A DNA stretch of 34,026 nucleotides, from assembly GCA_018674495.1 (NCBI GenBank), contig JABHAA010000058.1, positions 1 through 34,026 on the forward strand. Direction: 5' to 3'. The position numbers and the translations under genes are program-made. This document shows, piece by piece, positions 1 through 6,673 of this stretch. The stretch is from Rhodospirillaceae bacterium. Lineage in GTDB: Bacteria; Pseudomonadota; Alphaproteobacteria; Rhodospirillales; UBA2165. The notes under the pieces were generated by a model that searched no databases, had not been told where the DNA came from, and saw only the letters and a list, made by a program, of their open reading frames with translations. Numbering within the stretch: position 1 is the stretch's first letter; each line of letters opens with the position of its first letter.

Positions 1-75
1 GTTGTTCCATTCGGTCAGGACAGCAATGTCTTCGTTTTCCAATTTAGGCCGTCCCCGTGTAAATTTTATTATCAA
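1..75 (-). CDS. possible 5' end of a gene cut by the window edge
   Basis: On the minus strand an open frame runs from a TTG at 75 to the window edge (25 codons), preceded directly by an in-frame stop. It begins with a basic stretch containing TRGRPKLE, the kind of basic segment often seen at the N terminus of DNA-binding proteins. I see no good ribosome binding site and the start codon is a weak one, so this may be chance. If real, the gene is divergent from the substrate-binding protein on the other strand and could be its regulator; that is only inference. Confidence 0.2.
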   Translation of the reverse strand, partial: MIIKFTRGRPKLENEDIAVLTEWNN

Positions 76-143
76 TTAGCGGCAGCAAAATATAGGCTAC
101 CAAAGATACTAACTACCATGGTACCGTCACAAATCCCAAGGGT

Positions 144-159
144 ATTTGCACGCGCAAAT
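144..159. promoter_or_regulatory. short perfect inverted repeat upstream of the TRAP binding protein
   Basis: ATTTGC and GCAAAT face each other across a 4-base spacer (ACGC), about 58 bases before the start of the substrate-binding protein gene. The size and symmetry fit an operator for a dimeric repressor, and TRAP genes are commonly controlled by GntR- or LacI-type regulators. No clear sigma-70 promoter could be fixed around it. It could also be a chance palindrome in this AT-richer leader. Confidence 0.25.
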
Positions 160-216
160 TTTTCCAGGGCAATAAAAGTAACGGGATTTTTCAGGTCATT
201 TACCAAGGAGATTACG

Positions 217-1230
217 GTGAAAAAATCAATTCTATATTCTTTGCTGGGCGGCGTTGCGGCGATGGCCGTTGCGGGTCCGGCGGCAGCGCAAACCAAGTGG
301 ATGATGGACGTTTGGCTGCCCAATAAACACCCGATTAAGACCGGGCTTCAGAACAAGATGCAGACCGATTACAATGCCGTGACCAACGGGCGGGTACAGA
401 TTCAGTTCCCCGCTGCCAAGCTTTCGGCGTCTTCCAAGCAGTGGGAAGCGGTCGATTCCGGTATTTCCGATGTCGCCGTTTCCTATATCGGCTGGTATCG
501 CAATCGGATCAAGCTTCCGGCCCTTGCGCACCTTCCGTTCATGGTTCCCAACGCCGAAAAAGCGAGCTTGGCAATCTGGAAGACGCAGCAGAAATTCTTC
601 AACGCGGCCGGCGAGTTTAAGGGCATGAAGTTGCTTGCCTTCCTCACCCATAACGGCAGCCATATCGCCAACTCCAAGCGCGAGATCAAAACCGTTGCCG
701 ATTTGAAGGGGCTCAAAATTCGCGCCTCCGCGGGTGAAGCCACCCAGTCCTTGAAGCTTCTTGGCGGCAACCCGGTGACCACGTCGGGCCCGAAAATCTT
801 CGAGTTTGTTTCCAAGGGCGTCGTCGATGGTTTGCAAGACGGCATGCACGCGCCGCGCGCTTTCAAGATTATCCGCTTCTTGAAGCATGTCACCAAGGTC
901 CCGGGATCATTGGGCACCATCACCTTCGCTGTCTTCGTCAAACAATCCAAGTGGGATGGCATCTCGGCCGCTGACCGAAAGGCAATTGACGGCGTTTCCG
1001 GTGAAGGCCTTTCCGCCTATGGCGGCAGAGCGTTTGATGACTTCACCAACGGCTCCTTCGATATGATGAAAAAAGCCGGCGTCAGCATCAAGGATGCGTC
1101 GCCCAAGCTGGTGTCTCAGTTGAAAGAGCGCTTGCAGCCCATGCGTGATACCTGGATCAAGGCCGCCGCCGCCAAGAGCGTCGATGGCAATGCGGCAATC
1201 GCGTATTATCGCTCTCAGGCGTTCAATTGA
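217..1230 (+). CDS. TRAP transporter substrate-binding protein, DctP family
   Basis: Periplasmic solute-binding protein that would deliver a small carboxylate or similar anion to a TRAP membrane complex. The start is taken as GTG at 217 because AAGGAG sits 7 bases upstream and the product then opens with a clean signal peptide: two lysines, a hydrophobic core and an AAA-Q cleavage site near residue 24. An upstream in-frame ATG at 118 would bury this signal. The mature protein of about 313 residues shows the family's DLKGLKIRAS segment, which carries the arginine that binds the ligand carboxylate, followed by a GLQDG segment. No dctQ or dctM membrane genes lie next to it, and a strong terminator follows directly, so it looks monocistronic. 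The ligand cannot be told from sequence. Confidence 0.9.
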   Translation: MKKSILYSLLGGVAAMAVAGPAAAQTKWMMDVWLPNKHPIKTGLQNKMQTDYNAVTNGRVQIQFPAAKLSASSKQWEAVDSGISDVAVSYIGWYRNRIKLPALAHLPFMVPNAEKASLAIWKTQQKFFNAAGEFKGMKLLAFLTHNGSHIANSKREIKTVADLKGLKIRASAGEATQSLKLLGGNPVTTSGPKIFEFVSKGVVDGLQDGMHAPRAFKIIRFLKHVTKVPGSLGTITFAVFVKQSKWDGISAADRKAIDGVSGEGLSAYGGRAFDDFTNGSFDMMKKAGVSIKDASPKLVSQLKERLQPMRDTWIKAAAAKSVDGNAAIAYYRSQAFN

Positions 1231-1260
1231 TCCAAGCCTGACGCAATAAACGACATTTTC

Positions 1261-1300
1261 GGGCGTTGCCGGTTTCCATCGGCAACGCCCGTTTTTTATT
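1261..1300 (+). terminator. Rho-independent terminator
   Basis: A perfect 11-base stem (1261-1271 with 1280-1290, GC-rich) with an 8-base loop is followed by a run of six T. It lies 30 bases after the stop of the substrate-binding protein. The T run exists only on the plus-strand side, so it should act mainly on that gene and not on the convergent dehydrogenase operon, whose stop lies at its right edge. Confidence 0.9.
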
Positions 1301-2271
1301 TAATTCAATACCTTATAGACCGCGTCCATGATCTTGTCGGGCGTCGGCTTGACCGCCGCCTCGTGTTCCGGGGCCGCCGAAACCGGCGCATCCGGGCGCG
1401 CCGCGCGGACAATAGGTGCGCGAAGATGCTTGAACCCCTCCTCGGCGACGATAGCCGAGATTTCTGACGCGACGCCGCAAGACAGCCGTGCCTCGTCGGC
1501 GATCACCAGCCGCCCGGTCTTGGCGACGGAGGAAAGGATGCTCTCTTTGTCCAGGGGCACCAAGGTGCGCGGATCGATCACTTCTACATCGATGCCGTCG
1601 GCGGCCAATTTTTCCGCCGCTTCCAAAGCCACCGATACAGTCAGCGAGGTGGCCACCAATGTCACATCGGCACCGCCCCGTTTGATGGCGGCGACACCAA
1701 ACGGAATTTCGTAATCCTCGTCCGGCACCTCGTCCTCTGTTCCGTATAATAAGCCGTGGGTGAAGATCACCGTGGGGTTGTCGCTTTTGATCGCCGTCCG
1801 CATCAGTCCCTTGGCGTCATAGGCGCAGGACGGCACCACCAGTTCCAGGCCCGGCGTGTTCCAGAATATGGGCTGCGGGCTTTCCGAATGCTGCGAGCCG
1901 GTGCCCATGACGATGCCGTGGTTGAGATGGATCACCATCGGCACCTTGATCCGACCGCCGGACGAAAAATAGGCGGTGGCGATCTCGTTGGCGATGGAGG
2001 ATAGCGCAGGGTAAGCGAAGCTGGCGACACCGATATGCAGGAACATGCGGTGCCCGCACATGGCGGCGCCGGCAGCCAACGCCGTGTAGGAGGCTTCGGA
2101 TATGGGCGGATAATAGATGCGGTCCGCAAACTCCGCCTGCAAGGGCTCGAACTGGTGGCGCTGGGGACCGATGCCGAACACCTCGTTGCCCATGATGGTG
2201 AAGTTGGGATCTTCGGCGAACGCGGTGCGAAAGACATCGGCCATGGCATCGCAATAATTGGTCATGGTCAT
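1300..2271 (-). CDS. 2-oxoacid/acetoin dehydrogenase E1 component, beta subunit
   Basis: Beta subunit of a thiamine-diphosphate-dependent E1 enzyme (pyruvate, acetoin or branched-chain type), 323 residues, the usual length. It has the transketolase pyrimidine-binding fold and a C-terminal transketolase domain, with typical segments such as MGNEVF near residue 27, ISEASY and the DPRTLVPLD stretch in the C-terminal half. The gene begins three bases after the alpha-subunit stop, with GGAGG overlapping the end of the upstream gene, so the two are translationally coupled and make the alpha2-beta2 heterotetramer. No E2 or E3 gene is adjacent. The substrate is open: sequence style fits the acetoin/pyruvate group, but this is family-level inference. 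Confidence 0.88.
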   Translation of the reverse strand: MTMTNYCDAMADVFRTAFAEDPNFTIMGNEVFGIGPQRHQFEPLQAEFADRIYYPPISEASYTALAAGAAMCGHRMFLHIGVASFAYPALSSIANEIATAYFSSGGRIKVPMVIHLNHGIVMGTGSQHSESPQPIFWNTPGLELVVPSCAYDAKGLMRTAIKSDNPTVIFTHGLLYGTEDEVPDEDYEIPFGVAAIKRGGADVTLVATSLTVSVALEAAEKLAADGIDVEVIDPRTLVPLDKESILSSVAKTGRLVIADEARLSCGVASEISAIVAEEGFKHLRAPIVRAARPDAPVSAAPEHEAAVKPTPDKIMDAVYKVLN

Positions 2272-2274
2272 GGA

Positions 2275-3312
2275 TCAGCCCTCCATCTCGGGAACAAAAA
2301 CATGGTTGAGCGCCGTTTCGGCGGGCGGCTGGGGGCTGTCGATGGCCCATTGGCTGGCGGCCTCGATAAGGCCTGCTGTCTCTGCATCGAGGGCCGATAT
2401 ATCCGCCTGGCTCACCGTACCCTCCGCCAGCAATTGGCGGGCATAGAGGAAGATCGGGTCCTGGTTTCGATACCAGTCTTCGTTACGGCTGCCATAATTT
2501 GTGTCGTCCCAAATCATTGTCATGTCGGTATCGCCCATGGGCAGTTCCGGCCATAGGGGCTTGGAGCCTTCCCAACGCTCCGTCACCGCTTGGACGAAGG
2601 CCGGGCCGTTGCCCGCCCGGCAATGGGCAACGGCTCTGGATGCGGCCCCAAACACCGCGTCCACATCGCGGCCATCGACGGTTTCCACCGGGATGCCGAA
2701 GGTGTCCGGAATTTTGGTCAAATCCTTGACCGACGACATGGCCGCCGGGAAGCCGCCGCCGATGGAGCCGACCGCGCCCTCATTATTGTTCTCGCAGATA
2801 TAGACCACCGGCAGCGACCACAATGCCGCCAGGTTCAGCGATTCATAAGAGATGCCTTCTTCCAATGAGCCGTCGCCGAAGAAGGCCACGGAAACCTGAT
2901 CGCCGCCGCCGTTGCGAAGCGCAAAGCCGGCACCGGTGGCCAGGCTGATGCATCCACCGACGATGGACGAGGTGGCCAGGAAGCCAAGGTCCGGGTCCGA
3001 CAGATGCAAAGTGCCGCCATAGCCGCCGTTGAGCCCGGTTTCCCGGCATAATATTTCGGCCAGCGCAGCGCCCGGGTCGGCGCCCCTTGCCAGCACATGG
3101 CCGTGATTGCGGTGCGTGGTGGCCAGCTTGTCGCCGGGCAAAAGCGCTTCCATGACGGCGGCGCCGGTGGCTTCTTGACCGATGTATAGATGATAATGGG
3201 CCATAAATTCGCCGGCCTCGAACAGATGCACCAGACGTTCCTCGAAGCGGCGGATGATCATCATCCGTTCGAGGACGGCCAGTTTGCGTCTCGTATCCCA
3301 ATCGCCGCACAT
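2275..3312 (-). CDS. 2-oxoacid/acetoin dehydrogenase E1 component, alpha subunit
   Basis: Alpha subunit carrying the thiamine diphosphate site. The cofactor-binding motif is visible as GDGSLEEG followed about 20 residues later by CENNN. The N-terminal part has MMIIRRFEE and GQEATGAA, typical of the family. I chose ATG at 3312 (product begins MCGDWD) because a GGGGG tract lies about 9 bases upstream; an in-frame ATG at 3330 adds six residues and has no ribosome site. The gene is first in a two-gene unit with the beta subunit and is divergent from the flavin split-barrel gene. The decarboxylase step would need an E2 lipoyl carrier supplied from elsewhere. Confidence 0.88.
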   Translation of the reverse strand: MCGDWDTRRKLAVLERMMIIRRFEERLVHLFEAGEFMAHYHLYIGQEATGAAVMEALLPGDKLATTHRNHGHVLARGADPGAALAEILCRETGLNGGYGGTLHLSDPDLGFLATSSIVGGCISLATGAGFALRNGGGDQVSVAFFGDGSLEEGISYESLNLAALWSLPVVYICENNNEGAVGSIGGGFPAAMSSVKDLTKIPDTFGIPVETVDGRDVDAVFGAASRAVAHCRAGNGPAFVQAVTERWEGSKPLWPELPMGDTDMTMIWDDTNYGSRNEDWYRNQDPIFLYARQLLAEGTVSQADISALDAETAGLIEAASQWAIDSPQPPAETALNHVFVPEMEG

Positions 3313-3340
3313 TGCTTTTTGCCCCCGCATTTTATGTTTG

Positions 3341-3370
3341 TTGGCTAAGCTTCGCCTTCGTCGGTAGTAT
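3341..3370 (+). promoter_or_regulatory. candidate sigma-70 promoter for the flavin split-barrel gene
   Basis: TTGGCT (3341-3346) and TAGTAT (3365-3370) are 18 bases apart, with the ribosome site AAGGGG at 3392 and the start codon at 3405 following at sensible distances. It lies in the short gap between two divergent genes. Match quality is moderate. Confidence 0.35.
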
Positions 3371-3404
3371 TCTTAGATCACAGCAAATGAGAAGGGGATT
3401 AACA

Positions 3405-3836
3405 ATGGCATTCAGCCAACAGATCAAGGATTTGATTTTCAACGCCCACAAGGACCACTGCGTCTGCATGTTGGCCACCGTCGGTGATGACGGCCCCAAT
3501 ATCAGCCCCAAGGGCTCGGTGATCATCTATGATGATGAGCATTTGGCCTATTGGGAGCGCTCGAAAAAGGCCGCCCTCAAAAACGTGCAGAACGATAACC
3601 GGGTGGTGGTGATGTATTCCAACAAGGCGTTGGCCGAAGGCGGCGGGCTCGATCTTCCGGGTGGCATTATCCGCTTTTACGGCACTGCCGAGATTCACGA
3701 ACGCGGCGAATTTCGCGACAAGGTGCGCACCATGCTGCAAGAGCGGGAAATCGACCACGAAGGCGCCGAGGAAGGTTTTGCGGTGCTGATCAAACTCGAC
3801 CGCGCCGTCGACATGCGCGGCAAACCGGTGAACTAG
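3405..3836 (+). CDS. pyridoxamine 5'-phosphate oxidase family protein (FMN split barrel)
   Basis: A 143-residue protein of the FMN-binding split-barrel superfamily. It shows the order typical of the group: an N-terminal helix, then a beta segment (CVCMLATVGDDG), NISPKGSV, an ALKNVQNDNRVVV segment, and a basic C-terminal end. Members bind FMN or heme/F420 and many are uncharacterised, so the substrate is unknown. ATG at 3405 is used because AAGGGG precedes it by about 8 bases; the longer reading upstream has no support. Its stop TAG is formed within the CTAG at the left edge of the repeat element that follows. Confidence 0.8.
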   Translation: MAFSQQIKDLIFNAHKDHCVCMLATVGDDGPNISPKGSVIIYDDEHLAYWERSKKAALKNVQNDNRVVVMYSNKALAEGGGLDLPGGIIRFYGTAEIHERGEFRDKVRTMLQEREIDHEGAEEGFAVLIKLDRAVDMRGKPVN

Positions 3837-4104
3837 AGCATTTCCGAACAAATATGAACCATTTGACCGGGATGATTTTGTCCCGTGGCTAGGAGCGCGC
3901 CGCATGGCGATGCATTGGCATCGGCAAAGGCGTGCGACGAAGTCCACGGGTCAAAAGCACCCGGCCTCCGGTGGGTCAAATCGGCTCCTAAGGCGGCGCC
4001 CCGGCGCTTGCCCGATGCGAAGGCATCGCGCTGCGCACCGCGCCTACCCGGAAAACCGATTTGAACCCATCAAATTGATTCATATTTGTCCGGAAATGCT
4101 CTAG
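3833..4104. mobile_element. MITE-like element with long terminal inverted repeats
   Basis: The two ends are inverted copies about 34 bases long with only three differences: the left begins CTAGAGCATTTCCGAACAAA and the right, read on the minus strand, begins CTAGAGCATTTCCGGACAAA. A second nested inverted pair lies inside (GGGTCAAATCGG at 3973 and its near complement at 4056-4068). No credible gene lies within. Each end carries CTAG, best read as a TA target duplication inside an original CTAG, as expected for elements moved by IS630/Tc1-type transposases. It fills the gap between two convergent genes, and both stop codons lie in its flanking CTAGs. The style resembles the palindromic intergenic repeats of other alphaproteobacteria. 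Confidence 0.75.
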
Positions 4105-4832
4105 CTGTCGGCTTTGTCCAGGGCCATGCCCACATCGAACGACGGTCGCTCCTGGATGCGCCGCCACCAATCGCCGAGTTTGGGGCGCGCCGTCCAGTCG
4201 ATTAGGGCGGTCAGCCCGTTCACCTGAAAGCGCTCCAGAAACGGGGTGATCGAAATATCGGCCAGGGAAAATTCGTCGCCGGCCAGCCAGGGCGATGTGC
4301 TTAACGTTACTTCCATCTCGTCCAGCAGTTCCGCGAGCAGCCCTTCGGCGAGGGTCTCTTCTTCCACCGATACACCGTCCCGGTAGCGGCGCATACGTTC
4401 GGCGCGCAAAGCCAGCTTCGGATAGCGCTCGGCCATGGCGCGCTTTTCTTCGAGATTGAGGTCCGCCATGCGCGCTGCCATGAAGCGGTTGTGGGATATG
4501 ATGTTGATGTTCTTGTGGACAACGCTTTCCGATTTATCCAGCCACCAGCGCATTTGAGCGCGGCTCCCCGGCTCGATGGGGCGCAGGCGCACATCGGGAA
4601 ACACGTCTTCCAGATACTCCAAAATGACGCAACTTTCGGTGATGATGCCGCCATCATGGTCGAGGCTGGGCACCACCCCATAGGGGTTAATCTTCAAATA
4701 CCAAGGCGCCAGGTTTTCTCTAACCGAGCCTCCCTTGACGGCGCGGTTTTCCCAGTCGAGACCCTTCTCGTGCAGGCAGATACGCACCTTCTTAGAACAG
4801 GTGGAAGTCCACATATGATAGAGGGCTAGCAT
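4101..4832 (-). CDS. glutathione S-transferase family protein
   Basis: 243 residues with an N-terminal thioredoxin-like domain (about 1-80) and a helical C-terminal domain. Visible hallmarks are a CSKKVR segment near residue 12 at the catalytic position, the cis-proline VVPSL, the glutathione-binding ITESCVILEYLEDVFP and, in the C-terminal domain, WLAGDEFSLADISITP. The INPYGVVP...ESCVILEYLEDVFP pattern recalls the LigF-type beta-etherase branch, but that is only resemblance. Its ATG abuts the sulfotransferase stop (TAGATG), so it is the last gene of a coupled minus-strand unit. Its stop codon lies in the CTAG of the neighbouring repeat element. Confidence 0.85.
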   Translation of the reverse strand: MLALYHMWTSTCSKKVRICLHEKGLDWENRAVKGGSVRENLAPWYLKINPYGVVPSLDHDGGIITESCVILEYLEDVFPDVRLRPIEPGSRAQMRWWLDKSESVVHKNINIISHNRFMAARMADLNLEEKRAMAERYPKLALRAERMRRYRDGVSVEEETLAEGLLAELLDEMEVTLSTSPWLAGDEFSLADISITPFLERFQVNGLTALIDWTARPKLGDWWRRIQERPSFDVGMALDKADS

Positions 4833-5471
4833 CTATTTCAGCTCCGCTCTGATATCGTCGTCCCAAAATTCGCGGGAGGAATTGGCCCTCGGGAACGGCG
4901 TGTCCGGTACCGGTAGCCCCAAAAATTCGCACAATGGCTGCCAGCCGTCGGTGATATCCAGTTGCAATAGTCGCTCGGCCGGAAACGCCGCCTTCACATC
5001 TTCCACATGCTTGTCGTAGGCGGCGATGGCGGCGCCTCTGTCGTCATATGTTGAGCCGAAGGCCTGGGTGCCGATCATTTCGTGCACCATCTTATTGATG
5101 CTCAGAAAATGGGGATCGCCGATCTCATCCGTTGGTTTCGAAAGCGCCATCTTAATAGTCTTTGCAAAGCTCTCCCACCAGCCATCTGCGTCCCTGAGTG
5201 TGAGGATCAACTTGGCGCCTTCGAAGTGCCCTGCCAGCTGCCGCCAAAAATGCGCCGAGGGCCAATCCACTGCAGAGTTGTATCCGGCGAAAGCGGCGTC
5301 CCAATCGACCGGCTCGCCGGCGACGGCCGCCTGCCAATGAGGCAGTTGTGCGTGGTCGGTCATGACCTCTTCCATATGGTGGCAGGGGCCGAACCCCAAC
5401 TGTTCCAGGGCCAGCTTCAGTGACTTGGTTCCGGTGCGCCCGAAACCTGCTCCGATGATTTTTAGTGTCAT
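4833..5471 (-). CDS. sulfotransferase family protein
   Basis: 212 residues, matching the short Sulfotransfer_4-type family. The N terminus has the phosphate-binding loop GFGRTGTKS (residues 9-17) that would hold the 5'-phosphosulfate of PAPS. The second motif, around KLILTLRDADGWWES, matches the 3'-phosphate-binding strand, where an arginine and later a serine are conserved. It would transfer a sulfuryl group to an unknown acceptor in the cytoplasm. It lies 17 bases after the aminotransferase gene and directly before the GST-like gene. The acceptor cannot be inferred from context. Confidence 0.82.
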   Translation of the reverse strand: MTLKIIGAGFGRTGTKSLKLALEQLGFGPCHHMEEVMTDHAQLPHWQAAVAGEPVDWDAAFAGYNSAVDWPSAHFWRQLAGHFEGAKLILTLRDADGWWESFAKTIKMALSKPTDEIGDPHFLSINKMVHEMIGTQAFGSTYDDRGAAIAAYDKHVEDVKAAFPAERLLQLDITDGWQPLCEFLGLPVPDTPFPRANSSREFWDDDIRAELK

Positions 5472-5488
5472 GCCCTACCAACTCCAAA

Positions 5489-6670
5489 TCATGCATATTC
5501 AACACTGGCAGCCTGGAAAGCGGTGCGCAAACCTTCTTGCATGGCACCCACATCGGCGCAGACCGCATAGCGGATGCAGCCCGGGAAGTGCACGCCGACG
5601 ACGCCGGTTTCCTCGATCATCGCCATGTTGAATTCCTCGGAGCTTGCCATGGGCCGCCCGAAGGCAGAGGCGGGCGCCTCCCAAAGTGTATAGAACCCAG
5701 CCCGGGGTTTGAGCGCCAGACGCATGCCTAGCCCGGATAACAAATCCATCAACAGATCAAGCCGCTCGGAATACATATTCCGGTAAGCCTCAATGCCAGC
5801 CTGATCGTTTTCCAGCGCATGCAGCGCGCCGGCGGCCATGGGCGCCACCAGACCCGCATCGGTCTTGCCCTTGACCTCGGCAATGTCGGCGATGAAATCT
5901 TTCGAGCCTGCCATGGCGCCCACATGCCAGCCAGTGCCGTTGCCGATCAGCTTGGCGGCGGTGAAGCCTTCGGCCCAGGACAAATCGGGATAATCGATGG
6001 CCACTTCGGAGAGCGAAATGGTGTCATCGGTGAAGGTCAGGCAGTAATAGGCGGCGTCGTTGAACAGGCGGATATCGTTGGCTTCGCAGTGTGCGCAAAG
6101 CGCCCGCAGCCAGGCCTCCCCGGCAACCTGGCCGGACGGATTGTGCGGATAATTGATCATGATCAGATCAGTGTCGGCACGGATATCATTTGGGTCAAAC
6201 AGATATTCGTTTTCGGGCGATAAATTCAGCGCATAGTGATCGGCGTGGGGGTGATAGTCGCACCAATCGGCCGGGATTGGATAGCCGGGCGCCGTCATGG
6301 TCGCCACCGTGACCGCCTTGTTCGCGCAGCCCGCCGCCAGGGGCAAGAGCCCCAGCACCGGCTTGATGCCCATGATTGGTAGGTAGGCCACCTCGCCCGC
6401 CGGCAGATCGCGGGCCAGATGGGCACGCACGAACCGTACCGAAAATTTAGGCACCGCCTGATCCAGATTATACTGGTAGGCGTGCATCACTTCTTCGTCG
6501 CTCATCACCGCGTCGCGGGCGGCTTCGCGGGCGCTTAATAATGCCGGGCCCTTGGGCTCGCCGATGGACAGATCCAACAGTTGCATGCCGGCGGCCAGTA
6601 CCTCTGATCGCTTGGCGCGGATTTTTTGAAAGATGTTTGCCTTTCCTGGCAGCAGTCTTGATTGACGCAT
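5489..6670 (-). CDS. class I/II PLP-dependent aminotransferase
   Basis: 393 residues, fold type I. The PLP lysine is in FTAAKLIGNGTGW (K240). NYPHNPSG (173-180) and the NDAAY segment (D205) bind the cofactor, and the C-terminal arginine for the substrate carboxylate is in CIRYAV. The N terminus LLDLSIGEPKGPA is typical of the LL-diaminopimelate/aspartate aminotransferase-like group. Amino donor and acceptor are not predictable. The start lies 3 bases after the stop of the acetoacetyl-CoA synthetase gene, with GGAG about 12 bases upstream inside that gene, so translation is probably coupled. Confidence 0.87.
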   Translation of the reverse strand: MRQSRLLPGKANIFQKIRAKRSEVLAAGMQLLDLSIGEPKGPALLSAREAARDAVMSDEEVMHAYQYNLDQAVPKFSVRFVRAHLARDLPAGEVAYLPIMGIKPVLGLLPLAAGCANKAVTVATMTAPGYPIPADWCDYHPHADHYALNLSPENEYLFDPNDIRADTDLIMINYPHNPSGQVAGEAWLRALCAHCEANDIRLFNDAAYYCLTFTDDTISLSEVAIDYPDLSWAEGFTAAKLIGNGTGWHVGAMAGSKDFIADIAEVKGKTDAGLVAPMAAGALHALENDQAGIEAYRNMYSERLDLLMDLLSGLGMRLALKPRAGFYTLWEAPASAFGRPMASSEEFNMAMIEETGVVGVHFPGCIRYAVCADVGAMQEGLRTAFQAASVEYA

Positions 6671-6673
6671 GAA

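Noticed and set aside
3904..4104. 66-codon open frame inside the repeat element.
   Set aside because: It ends in the terminal repeat and has no ribosome site or recognisable protein character; the element is more likely non-coding.
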